A stretch of 64,000 nt of DNA from Myxococcales bacterium. GTDB taxonomy: Bacteria > Myxococcota_A > Polyangia > Haliangiales > Haliangiaceae. The DNA lies in assembly GCA_016794525.1 (NCBI GenBank), contig JAEUJY010000018.1:1-64000 (forward strand), read 5' to 3'. This document shows positions 26,541 to 35,104 of the stretch, one piece after another (within the stretch, counting starts at the first letter, position 1; each line of letters opens with the position of its first letter). The notes under the pieces are model-generated. The model was given only the letters and a program-made list of their open reading frames with translations. It had not been told where the DNA came from and searched no databases. The translations under genes were made by a program, and so were the position numbers.

Positions 26541-27700
26541 GCGCCGCCCACTGGATCGACGTGCCGCGCCTCGCTGGCGCGAGCGCGCACCAGGCCCAGG
26601 CGGTCGACGCCGACCTGGCGTTCGCCCACCCGGCGATCGCCGGCGTCCGCGCGATCGATCGCGAGCGCGGCCGGGTCGCGGTGGCGCTGGCCGACGGCGC
26701 CGCGGCGTCGCCGGACCTCGAGGCCCAGGTCGCGGCGGCGGTGACCGCGTCGCTGGCGTCGTTCCGGCTGGTGGCGGCCACCGAGACGGTGTGGCGGCGG
26801 CCGGGCATCGTCGACGACGCCGCGCTGGCGGCGTTCGTCGCGGCCAACGTGATCACGCTGGGCCCGGGGCAGTACGCGCTGCGCGGACCGGCGGCGCGGC
26901 TGCGGGCGGCGCTCGACGCGCGCCTCGCCCGGCTGGCCGCCGAGGTCGACGCCGAGCCGTGGCACCTGCCGAGCATCGAGTCGACCAGCGACCTGCTGCG
27001 CCTGACCGGGTACTTCTCGAGCCACCCGCAGCACGTCACCTGGGGCTTCCACCTGCCGCCGCACTTCGACGAGCTCAAGCGGTTCGCGCGCGACGCCCGC
27101 GCCGACGGCCTGGCCGCGCCGCCGCCCGAGCGCGCGCAGCCCACCGGCTTCATCCTCGAGCCGTTCGTCTGCCACAACGTCTACCGCGCGCTGCGCGGCG
27201 CGCGCCTGCCCCACGGCCAGGCGGTCACCGCGCTCGGCAACAGCTACCGCTACGAGGGCCACCGCTTCGCGCCGCTCGAGCGGCAGTGGGAGTTCTCGAT
27301 GCGCGAGGCGGTGCTGCTGGGGGAGCGCGACTACGTCGTCGCCACGCGCACGCGGCTGATCGAGCTGACCCAGGCGCTGTGCGACGAGCTCGACCTTGAC
27401 GCCGCCCTCGAGGTCGCGACCGATCCGTTCTTCGCCGCCGAGGCCGCGTCGCTGCGCACCTTCCAGGCGATGCGCTCGACCAAGCTCGAGCTGCGGCTGG
27501 CGATCGGCGGCGGCGCGACCGTCGCGGCGGCGTCGTTCAACCTGCACGGCGGCTGCTTCGCGACGCCGATGGACATCCGCCGCGGCGACGACCTCGCCGA
27601 GACCGCGTGCGTCGGCTGGGGCCTCGAGCGGTGGATGGCGGCGGTGGTCACCCGCTGGGGCGGCGACCCGGCGCGGTGGCCGGCGGCGCTGCGCGCATGA
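26537..27700 (+). CDS. Amino acid:[carrier protein] ligase (class II aaRS-like)
   Basis: This 387-residue homologue of atypical seryl-tRNA-synthetase-like enzymes would activate small amino acids and load them on a carrier protein instead of tRNA. Recognisable parts are LRLTGYFSSHPQHV, a zinc-ligand region LEPFVCHNVYRAL, class II motif 2 YRYEGHRFAPLERQWEF, and motif 3 with another Cys (ACVGWGLERWM). There is no tRNA-binding coiled coil, as in that family. The ACP gene directly upstream is translationally coupled. The final fate of the aminoacyl-carrier is unknown; an acyl-CoA dehydrogenase or transferase often found nearby in other bacteria is not present here. Confidence 0.85.
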   Translation: MSAAHWIDVPRLAGASAHQAQAVDADLAFAHPAIAGVRAIDRERGRVAVALADGAAASPDLEAQVAAAVTASLASFRLVAATETVWRRPGIVDDAALAAFVAANVITLGPGQYALRGPAARLRAALDARLARLAAEVDAEPWHLPSIESTSDLLRLTGYFSSHPQHVTWGFHLPPHFDELKRFARDARADGLAAPPPERAQPTGFILEPFVCHNVYRALRGARLPHGQAVTALGNSYRYEGHRFAPLERQWEFSMREAVLLGERDYVVATRTRLIELTQALCDELDLDAALEVATDPFFAAEAASLRTFQAMRSTKLELRLAIGGGATVAAASFNLHGGCFATPMDIRRGDDLAETACVGWGLERWMAAVVTRWGGDPARWPAALRA

Positions 27701-27749
27701 CCGCGGCGGGGCGATACCGCCGCGCGCCGAAACCCGCGATGCTCGCGCC

Positions 27750-28943
27750 ATGCCCGCCCTGCCCGCCGCGTTCGCCGCGCTGATCGCGGACCAGCCGTTG
27801 CCCCTCGACGACTTCGCCGCCCAGGCGCTCGGCGATCTCCCGCGCTCGACGCTGCTGGTGATCGCGCGCCAGGCCGCCGAGCTGCTCGGCGCCGGGGTCG
27901 GCGCGCTGCTGGTCGAGCTGGGCGTGGCTCGCGACGCGATCCGCGCGCCGCTGGCGGTCGCCGAGCTGCGCGCGCCGACGCTGAGCGCCGTGCGCGCCGG
28001 CCGCGCGGTGGTCGATCGCGCCGATCGCGACGGCGCGCGGGTGCAGCTGGTGCAGCGCGCGCTGCAGGCGGTGGCGGCCCGCGTGCCGGGCGCGCCGGTC
28101 GAGCTGCGGCTGCCGGCCTGGGGCTCCGACGGCAGCTTCGGCGCCGAGGCGTCGGCCGCGGTGACCGCGCTGCAGCGCTGGCGTGGCCTGCCGACGTCCG
28201 GGAGCGTCGGGCGCGCCGAGCTGGCCGCTCTCGAGGAGCTGCTGCGCGAGCGGCCGGTGCCGGACCTGTTCGGCGCCGATCATCCGGTCGCGGCGCTGAG
28301 CAAGGGCGCGCGGCGGATCGTCGGCATCGCGCGGGCGATCTGCGCCGCGACGGCGGCGGCGCCGTTCGCGACCCGCGTCGACGGCGTGCGCTACGCCTGC
28401 CACGCGCAGCAGTTCGGCGTCGCGCCGACGCCGGGCACGCTGCGGCTGCCGGGCGGGGTCGGCTACCACCTCGCCGGCGCCGGGTACTGGAAGTGCAACG
28501 TCTTCGGCGGCGCGGTGGTGTCGCTGGCCGATCTGCCGGTGCCGACGTTCCAGGCCGGGACCTACCGCCACTTCCCGCGCGCCGAGCGCTTCGGCGACGC
28601 GCTGGCCCGCAAGGCCGGCTGGCAGCTGGTCACGTACCTCGACCACCGCGACCCCGCTGATCCCGAGCGCGCGCTCGCCAGCGCCGCCAACGACCGCGCG
28701 ATCGCCCGGCTGCTGGCGGCGGTGCGCCCCGGCGATCTGCTGTTCGTCGATCACCCCGGCCCGCCCGGCGACGACGGCGGCCACACCCGCGTGTGCACCC
28801 GCGCGGCGCGCACCAGCGACGCCGACAAGGCGCCGACCTTCGCCCAGGCCCGCTTCGATCAGGCCCGCGAGGAGAGCGACGGCCTGGCCGAGCTGGCCGG
28901 CGGTCGCGAGGTGCAGTTCTGGCACCTGCGCCCGCTGCTGTAG
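27750..28943 (+). CDS. Peptidoglycan-binding protein with CHAP/NlpC-like amidase domain
   Basis: This 397-residue protein has a helical N-terminus, then a PG_binding_1-like unit around 90-150 (VQLVQRALQAV, FGAEASAAVTALQRWRGLPTSG). The C-terminal half has a putative papain-like pair: Cys in GYWKCNVFGG (about 250) and His in GGHTRVCT (about 350), preceded by GDLLFVDHPG. This matches the Cys-His arrangement of CHAP/NlpC peptidases that cut peptidoglycan. No signal peptide is seen, so export would need another route, for example a contractile injection or type VI system. It starts 49 bases after the ligase gene. Confidence 0.65.
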   Translation: MPALPAAFAALIADQPLPLDDFAAQALGDLPRSTLLVIARQAAELLGAGVGALLVELGVARDAIRAPLAVAELRAPTLSAVRAGRAVVDRADRDGARVQLVQRALQAVAARVPGAPVELRLPAWGSDGSFGAEASAAVTALQRWRGLPTSGSVGRAELAALEELLRERPVPDLFGADHPVAALSKGARRIVGIARAICAATAAAPFATRVDGVRYACHAQQFGVAPTPGTLRLPGGVGYHLAGAGYWKCNVFGGAVVSLADLPVPTFQAGTYRHFPRAERFGDALARKAGWQLVTYLDHRDPADPERALASAANDRAIARLLAAVRPGDLLFVDHPGPPGDDGGHTRVCTRAARTSDADKAPTFAQARFDQAREESDGLAELAGGREVQFWHLRPLL

Positions 28944-29009
28944 CGCGGAGCCCCCCGCGCACGCCTAACGCTGGCGTCCGGGGTGCCGCACCGGCGATAC
29001 TGGCGGCGC

Positions 29010-29669
29010 ATGATCGATCTCGACGCACCGGTCGCTGACCTGGTCCTGGCCCACTCGGCCACCGCCACCGTGCTCGACCGTCGCCACATCGACTACTGCT
29101 GCGAGGGCCACCGCCCGCTCGGCCAGGTGATCGCCGAACGCCAGCTCGATCGCGAGGCGCTGATGGCCGAGCTGGCCGCGGCGATGGCCGAGCCAGACCC
29201 CGAGGCCGATCCCCGCACCGCCACCACCTCGGCGCTGATCAGCCGGGCGCTGGCCCGCCAGCACCGCCACCTGCGCGCGCTCCTGGCGCTGCTCGGCCAC
29301 CAGTCGCGCGAGCTGATGATCCAGCACGCGACCAAGCTGCCGGCGCTGCGCCAGCTGGCCAACGCCGTCGACGAGATCGCCTCGCACATGCTGCCGCACC
29401 TCGATCGCGAGGAGGACGAGCTGTTCCCGGCGATGCTGCACAACGCGATGACGCCGGAGCTGCGCGCCAAGCTGGGCGCGATGTTCGACGAGCACCGCGA
29501 CTTCACGCAGATGTTCAAGCGGCTGCGGGCCGCGACCGGCGAGTACCAGGCCCCGGCCGGCGCGTCCGACGAGGTGGTCGAGCTGTACGCGGCGCTGCAC
29601 GAGTTCGAGGTGCTGGTGGCCCGCCACCACCACGTCGAGAACCACGTGCTGTTGCCACGCTTCCGCTGA
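29010..29669 (+). CDS. Iron-sulfur cluster repair di-iron protein (RIC/YtfE/ScdA family)
   Basis: This 219-residue protein starts with the ScdA_N/DUF542 domain, including DYCCEGHRPLGQV with the paired Cys. A hemerythrin-like HHE domain follows: LARQHRHLRALL, MLPHLDREEDELFPAML, MFDEHRDFTQMF and RHHHVENHVLLPRF, giving the His/Glu ligands of a di-iron site. Family members repair Fe-S clusters damaged by nitric oxide or oxidants. ATG 29010 gives the usual family length; an in-frame upstream extension is not needed. The gene is flanked by unrelated genes and is probably monocistronic. Confidence 0.88.
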   Translation: MIDLDAPVADLVLAHSATATVLDRRHIDYCCEGHRPLGQVIAERQLDREALMAELAAAMAEPDPEADPRTATTSALISRALARQHRHLRALLALLGHQSRELMIQHATKLPALRQLANAVDEIASHMLPHLDREEDELFPAMLHNAMTPELRAKLGAMFDEHRDFTQMFKRLRAATGEYQAPAGASDEVVELYAALHEFEVLVARHHHVENHVLLPRFR

Positions 29670-29738
29670 CCGCGACATCGATCACGCGCGCGCCGCGCGT
29701 CGCCACCGCCCGACGACGCGCCGGGTGAAGCTCCGGCC

Positions 29739-30446
29739 ATGCGAATCCTGCGCGCCCTCGGCCTCGCCGGCCTCGTCGGCACCTCGGCCGCCTGTCTCAC
29801 TGCTCGCACCGACGCGCGCATCCGCCCCGGCGTCTCGGGCGGCGTCACCGCGACCGCGCTGCGCACCCCCGACGCCGTGACCTTCACCCCCGACGGCACG
29901 ATCATGGGCGTGCCCGACCACGCGCCGGCCGCCACCGGGCGGGTCCACGTCGAGGGTTACATCGCGTTCGGCGGCGAGCGGGTCCAGCTCGTGCTCCGGC
30001 CGATCTCGATCCGGGCCACCAGCACGCCCGACCAGCCCGGCGATCCCACTCACGTCCGCCTGGTGCCGGCGACGCACCTCGACCTGTACGTGAAGGCCTA
30101 CCAGCGCGGCCCGTGGCACGCCGGCTTCGGCGTCGAGACCTCGCCCGGCGGCTACGCCATCGGCACCTACGAGTGGACCGCGCACGACGCCACCAGCGTC
30201 ACCGTGCGCGGCGTCTTCGGCGGCCGCGACGGCTCGAAGGCGATGCCGCGCTACAACACCCAGTTCCAGCTGCAGGCGTCGTACGTGCGCACGGTCGGGC
30301 GCCGCGACCTCACCACCTTCATCGGCGCGTCGCAGCTGCTCGGCGACGGGGACGGCAGCCTGCTGTACGCCGAGCCGGTGGCGAACACGCCCTCGACCAC
30401 CTACACCCGCGCCGCCTACGCCGGGGTCGGCGTGACGCTGTGGTGA
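29739..30446 (+). CDS. Lipoprotein, outer-membrane-barrel-like
   Basis: This 235-residue protein has a lipoprotein signal (MRILRALGLAGLVGTSAACL, lipobox SAAC). The mature part has repeated beta-strand-like segments (FGGERVQLVLRPI, THLDLYVKAYQRG, HAGFGVETSPGGYAIGTYEW, TQFQLQASYVRTVG) and ends YAGVGVTLW, a barrel-type C-terminus. The function is not recognised. It is convergent with the large PHP lipoprotein. Confidence 0.6.
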   Translation: MRILRALGLAGLVGTSAACLTARTDARIRPGVSGGVTATALRTPDAVTFTPDGTIMGVPDHAPAATGRVHVEGYIAFGGERVQLVLRPISIRATSTPDQPGDPTHVRLVPATHLDLYVKAYQRGPWHAGFGVETSPGGYAIGTYEWTAHDATSVTVRGVFGGRDGSKAMPRYNTQFQLQASYVRTVGRRDLTTFIGASQLLGDGDGSLLYAEPVANTPSTTYTRAAYAGVGVTLW

Positions 30447-30483
30447 CCGGGCTCGGGCCGGCCTCGCGCGCGCACACCGGCGG

Positions 30484-33400
30484 TCACTGGCCGGGGCGAT
30501 CGGGCAGCGGCCGCGGCAGCCGCAGCGCGCCGGCCTGGGTGCAGACGCCCAGGTCCATGTCGGCGCCGCTGAACAGCGTCCCGCCCTCGAAGCGCTGCGA
30601 CCTGGTGCCGGCGAGGTTGGTCTGCGCGTCGGCGATCGGGTAGCCGAGGAACGACAGCGCACCGCCCAGGGCCTGGTAGCGCGCGAGGAGGGCGCCGTCG
30701 ACGACGAACGCCGGGCCGGTCCCCTTCGCGAACAGCTGCGCGCCGTTCTCGAGCATCGCCGTCGCGCCCGCCGGTTGGGAGGCGATCGTGCCAGACCACG
30801 TCGGGAACGCCGCTCCGCCCGCGCGCATCAGCTCGAGGTGCCGCACCGCCAGCTCCCCGGGTAGGACCACGGTCCCCAGCGCCGCCTTCCAGAACACCGC
30901 GCCCTTGTCGAAGTACTGGTACGCGCCGCCGCCATAGTAGCGCTCGTCGGTGACCGGGTAGCCCAGCGCGCCGTTCTCCGCCGCGAGCTCGAACCACTTG
31001 CCACGGATGCCGTTGAACACGACGTACGCGCACCCGAACGAGCTGCCCGGCCCGGGCCAGACGTGCGGGTTGAAGTACAGCGACGCCACGCCCCAGCCGA
31101 GGTTGAAGTGCTGCCCGTGGCCGCCATCGACGAGCCAGCTGGTCGACGGGAACACCGCGCTGCTCGCGACGCCGTTCCACCCGTTGGCGGCGCGGCGCGC
31201 GGCGATGGCGTAGAACGACCGCCACGGATCCCCGGGCCACGTGCCGGGGCTGCCCGTGTAGTACGTCCCGTCGAAGCACTGGCTGTTGAGGCCGCGATCG
31301 AACAGCCGGCCCTGGCGGCGATCGACCCGGACCGCTTCGACCGTGGCCGCCGACTCGAACGGCGCCGGCGGCGCGACGGTCCCGACGAACGGCGGCACGA
31401 CGCCGGTCGGCAGCGGCGGCGGCGTCACGGCCCACACCGGGTTGGTGAACGCCCACCGCTCCAGACACTCCTCGCGCAGCGGATCGCACGCCTCGCCGGG
31501 CACCGGCGCCTTGCCGGCGCTGCGGACGAACGCGCGCACGAAGAGTCGGTCGGGCGTCTCGAGCCGATCGACCGCCTCGTTGCAATCGAAGGACAGCACC
31601 GGGAACCGCGCCGGGTCGAGCTCGAAGGTGCGCCGCACGATCTGCCCGAAGGCGTGATCGGCGACGCCGAGCCGCAACGTCACGTCGCCCCAGTAGTGAT
31701 CGTTCAAGCGCTCGAAGCGCCGCCCGGTCGGCGCGTGGACGTGGGTCTGGGCCCACGTCGCCTGCAGATCGACGTCGCCGTCGCCGTTGGCATCGGTGAC
31801 CTCGTCACCGTGGAGGCCGTGATCGAACGGCGCGTAGATCATGCCCTGCCGGAGCGCGTCGGCGTGGACGCCCACGTACAGATCGATGCCCGTGACCTTG
31901 CCGAACTCCGGCGTCGACATGAACTCGACGACGATGGGCAGCCGCTCGCCCTTGGCCACCGTTCGCACGCCGCCCATCGCGACGTCACCGTCGTCGATCA
32001 GGCCGTTGCGGTTGACGTCGACGGCGATCCGCGCCGCCGGGCCGTCGGTGACCGCGAACTGCCCCGACGCCAGGCCGCTCACCAGCTGGGCCTGGCTCCA
32101 CGACCGCGGCCGAGAGCCGTCCGGCGTCGCGTCACCGCCGACCGGCGCGCCCGCGAACACCAGGTTGCGCGGCTTGCCGATCGCCGTGTCGGTGACCTCG
32201 TCGGTGCCCTTCACCGCGCCGTCGCGGCGGACGTTGAGGTCGCCGTGAGCGTCCGAGCCGCCGGCCATGAACACCCGCCGCGGCTGCCCCGACGTCAGCC
32301 ACGGCAGCCCGCCCGTCCGCGCCGGATCGAGCCCCCACAGCAGCAGCTTGTCCCACGCCGCCGTCCCCTGTTGCAGCCCCCGCGCCGGCGACCGCCGCTG
32401 CGCGAACCCCCAGCGCCAACCCGGCCACCAGTCGAGCTCGACCGCGCCGGAGGCTCGCGCGGTGATCCAGTTGATCGCGCCGACGCCGGGCCCCGGCAGC
32501 GGCGTCGCGACGCGCGCGTCCTCGTTCCACAGCTGCAGGCCGAGCACGTGCCGCGACGCGAACGCGGTCTCGAGCTGGGCGTCGCTGTACGGGACGATGT
32601 CGGGGCCGACGCGCCCGAAGCCGCTGCCGCTGGCGGCGGCGACCGGGTGGGCGAGGAAGGTGTAGCCGAGCGCGCGTTGCTCGAAGTCCTGCCGGAGGAT
32701 GTCCGCCAGCCGGCGGCTGCCCCCGCCCCAGGTGCCGGTGGTCGAGGGGACGAAGCCGTCGTGGTCGAGCGTGCTGGGGATGTAGATGAGGTGCTGGCGG
32801 GCGAAGTCGAGGCCTCGCCCCTGCGGATCCTTGAGCAGGTAGCGGCCGGGCTCGCGCGGCTCGACCAGGCCGGCGCGGACCTTGGCCATGTTCAACGTGA
32901 GCTGACCCGAGCCCGGGACCGGGTCGTAGAACCGGTCGCACGGGTAGTCCCACGGCAAGCTGAGGATCGCCGCCGGGAGCTCGCGGCAGGCGTCGAACCA
33001 GCGGTAGCGCCGGCCGTTGCCGTAGCGCAGGCCGTCGGCGAGATCCGCCGTCCCGAGCTCGGGGATCGCGTCGACCTCACCGCCGAGGATGATCTGCGGG
33101 ATCGCCGCCAGGCCCCAGTCCTGCCAGCGGTAGGTCTGCGCGACCTGGTGGTTGCCGCCGCCGGCCAGATGCAGCCAGTCGTGGAGGTGGCGGTAGCGCG
33201 CCGGCGACATGTCGCGCAGCGCGTTGAAGTTCGACTCGATGAAGGTCCACGACGCGATGTCGACCGGATCGACGTTGGTGGCCTGGGCGCTGTTCGAGGC
33301 GTGGTCGGCCGCGACGACGAAGTCGAGGCCCATGGCGGCCATCGCCTGCAACACGCCGCGGTAGGCGTACGCCGACTCGCCGTCGTTGTCGGTGCCCTGC

Positions 33401-34158
33401 GAGTGGTAGTGCAGATCGCCGTACGCCCACCCCGCGTCGAACCGCGGCAGCGACGCCGCCGCCAGGTGCACGCGCAGGTGCTCGGTGACCTTGTAGTCGC
33501 CAGCGCCGGCGGCGTCACGACGCGAGATGCGCATCGTCACGTCGAGCTCGACGTCGGTGCCCAGCGTCTGCGCGCGCGGGCGGTACATCAGCGTCGCGTG
33601 CCACTCGTTGGTGTTGCCGACGTCGCGGAAGCTCGGCGCGCACCACGGGTTCTCCCAAGCCTTGCAGACGCGATGATCGGGTTGATAGCTCGCCGCGCCG
33701 GCGCGGTTCGGGTTGGGCCACGCGGCCGCGAGGGTCTCGATCTCGCGCAGCTGGCCGATCTGGAACGTGCGGACGTCGGTGTGCCCCTCGGCGCGCTCGG
33801 TGACGGTCACGTCGAGGAAGTCGCCCAGCTGCAGCTCGGCGTAGGTAGGTGGCGTCCCGGTCGTCGGCGGCAGCGCGTCGGTGAAGGCGTCGGCGTCGTG
33901 CACGGTGAGCTGGATCGGGATCGCCGGGTAGCGCACGACGCAGCCACCGCCGAAGCACTCCTCGCCGGGCTGCGGCTCGGGGTTGGCGACCAGCTGCGTG
34001 CGCGGCTCGATGCGCCACGGCGCGTCGATGGCGACATCGAACTTGCCCTCGTTCGAGGCGATCGCTTGATCGTCCTGCGCGAGATCGGGCGCCGGCTCGG
34101 TCACGCACGCGGTCAGCGCCATGGCCGCGGCGAAGGGAATGGTCTTGATGCGAGGCAT
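30484..34158 (-). CDS. Large lipoprotein with PHP-type phosphoesterase domain and LGFP repeats
   Basis: This 1224-residue protein has lipobox LTAC. A PHP-like metal-binding site begins near residue 245 (YGDLHYHSQGTDND) and continues with VVAADHASNSA; further His/Asp motifs are AHPVAAA and GGSDAHGD. Two acidic loops (DVNRNGLIDDGD and DANGDGDVDL) look like calcium-binding, EF-hand or dockerin-like sites. The C-terminal third has LGFP-type repeats (GALGYPVTDERYYGGGAYQYF, FLGYPIADAQTN), known from cell-wall-associated proteins. It is predicted to be a surface-anchored metal-dependent hydrolase, perhaps of phosphoesters or polysaccharides. The gene is divergent from the operon at 34400. Confidence 0.75.
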   Translation of the reverse strand: MPRIKTIPFAAAMALTACVTEPAPDLAQDDQAIASNEGKFDVAIDAPWRIEPRTQLVANPEPQPGEECFGGGCVVRYPAIPIQLTVHDADAFTDALPPTTGTPPTYAELQLGDFLDVTVTERAEGHTDVRTFQIGQLREIETLAAAWPNPNRAGAASYQPDHRVCKAWENPWCAPSFRDVGNTNEWHATLMYRPRAQTLGTDVELDVTMRISRRDAAGAGDYKVTEHLRVHLAAASLPRFDAGWAYGDLHYHSQGTDNDGESAYAYRGVLQAMAAMGLDFVVAADHASNSAQATNVDPVDIASWTFIESNFNALRDMSPARYRHLHDWLHLAGGGNHQVAQTYRWQDWGLAAIPQIILGGEVDAIPELGTADLADGLRYGNGRRYRWFDACRELPAAILSLPWDYPCDRFYDPVPGSGQLTLNMAKVRAGLVEPREPGRYLLKDPQGRGLDFARQHLIYIPSTLDHDGFVPSTTGTWGGGSRRLADILRQDFEQRALGYTFLAHPVAAASGSGFGRVGPDIVPYSDAQLETAFASRHVLGLQLWNEDARVATPLPGPGVGAINWITARASGAVELDWWPGWRWGFAQRRSPARGLQQGTAAWDKLLLWGLDPARTGGLPWLTSGQPRRVFMAGGSDAHGDLNVRRDGAVKGTDEVTDTAIGKPRNLVFAGAPVGGDATPDGSRPRSWSQAQLVSGLASGQFAVTDGPAARIAVDVNRNGLIDDGDVAMGGVRTVAKGERLPIVVEFMSTPEFGKVTGIDLYVGVHADALRQGMIYAPFDHGLHGDEVTDANGDGDVDLQATWAQTHVHAPTGRRFERLNDHYWGDVTLRLGVADHAFGQIVRRTFELDPARFPVLSFDCNEAVDRLETPDRLFVRAFVRSAGKAPVPGEACDPLREECLERWAFTNPVWAVTPPPLPTGVVPPFVGTVAPPAPFESAATVEAVRVDRRQGRLFDRGLNSQCFDGTYYTGSPGTWPGDPWRSFYAIAARRAANGWNGVASSAVFPSTSWLVDGGHGQHFNLGWGVASLYFNPHVWPGPGSSFGCAYVVFNGIRGKWFELAAENGALGYPVTDERYYGGGAYQYFDKGAVFWKAALGTVVLPGELAVRHLELMRAGGAAFPTWSGTIASQPAGATAMLENGAQLFAKGTGPAFVVDGALLARYQALGGALSFLGYPIADAQTNLAGTRSQRFEGGTLFSGADMDLGVCTQAGALRLPRPLPDRPGQ

Positions 34159-34222
34159 GGCGCGCCGCTGTGCACCCGTCGTGCCGCGCCGCAGGCACGC
34201 GGGGCGCGCGATCCGCGCGCGG

Positions 34223-34246
34223 TGTCACGCGAGTCGGCGCGTGACA
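34223..34246. promoter_or_regulatory. Inverted repeat, possible operator (copy 1)
   Basis: TGTCACGC, eight bases, then GCGTGACA. It lies in the divergent intergenic region between the PHP lipoprotein and the 34400 operon. The same arms and spacer length recur at 34302-34327, with centres 80 bases apart. It may be a binding site for a dimeric regulator. Confidence 0.45.
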
Positions 34247-34301
34247 GCACGCGACGGCGGTGACACCCGCGGCCGCGCGGGCGTGGCGTGCTGGCACCGC
34301 C

Positions 34302-34327
34302 CTGTCACGCGGCGCGCGGCGTGACAG
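34302..34327. promoter_or_regulatory. Inverted repeat, possible operator (copy 2)
   Basis: CTGTCACGC, eight bases, then GCGTGACAG, 73 bases before the start of the 34400 gene. A lone GGTGACAC-like half-site lies between the two copies at 34259-34266. Confidence 0.45.
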
Positions 34328-34399
34328 GCGCGCCAGGTTCGCAGCGCGACGCCTCGGCGGCTGGCGCGCCCCCTGCAGTCGTCGCCGGCAGGTGCATCG

Positions 34400-35104
34400 A
34401 TGAGCTCTCCCTACCTCCGCCTGTCGCGCATCGAGGCCGACCTCGACTTCGTCGACCGATCGTCACGCCACCCCGGGCCCACCACCGCCGCCGACGAGCG
34501 CTACCGCCCGGACGCTCGCAGCGACGAGGCCGCGGCGACGACGCTCGACGCCGCGCTGCGCGAGCTCGAGGACGAGTACTTCTTCGGCAAGCTCGCGCGC
34601 CGCATCGGCCGAGCCGGCAAGGCGCTGCTCAAGAAGGGCCTCGCCGCGGCAGCGCCGGCGACGCCGATCCTCAGCGTCGCGCGCGCGGTCACCGACCTCG
34701 GCCGCGGGCATCTGCGGCGCGGCCTGGTCGGCCTGGCGCGCGGCGCCGCGCGCGCGGGGCTCGCCGCCAGCGCGCCGTGGGCGCTGCCGGCCGTCGAGGC
34801 GCTGGGCGCGCCGCGCCGCACCCGTGATCGCGACCCAGCCGGGCCCGCCACCGTGGCCGTCCCGATCGAGGCGCCCGACGAGCTGCCGGCCGACGGCGCG
34901 GCCGACGCGATCGAGGAGCCCGACGAGCTGCCGGCCGACGTCGACGCGATCGCCGAGCGGGCCTACGAGCTGCTCGCCGAGCGCCTGGGCCCGGAGATCG
35001 CGACGCCGGCCGGCGCCGCGCGGGTGGCCGCCGACGCGCTCGCCGACGCGGTGCGCGAACAGCGGCGCCCGTGCACCTGCCAGCGGCGCGGGCGTCGCCG
35101 GTGA
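34400..35104 (+). CDS. Unrecognised small basic/acidic protein, first gene of a four-gene operon
   Basis: This 234-residue protein has no signal peptide. The centre is a basic amphipathic region (FFGKLARRIGRAGKALLKKG) followed by Ala/Leu-rich helices that could touch membranes. Two acidic repeats PDELPAD (about 154-180) precede a helical tail ending in CTCQRRGRRR. I do not recognise the family. The stop overlaps the next start (GTGA). The basic helix plus acidic repeat architecture resembles small cargo or chaperone-like proteins of secretion systems, but that is only an impression. Confidence 0.6.
   Translation: MSSPYLRLSRIEADLDFVDRSSRHPGPTTAADERYRPDARSDEAAATTLDAALRELEDEYFFGKLARRIGRAGKALLKKGLAAAAPATPILSVARAVTDLGRGHLRRGLVGLARGAARAGLAASAPWALPAVEALGAPRRTRDRDPAGPATVAVPIEAPDELPADGAADAIEEPDELPADVDAIAERAYELLAERLGPEIATPAGAARVAADALADAVREQRRPCTCQRRGRRR

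Noticed and set aside
34292-34306. TGGCAC at 34292 as a sigma-54 -24 element
   Set aside because: The -12 position reads TGTC in place of TTGC, so the promoter is not convincing.
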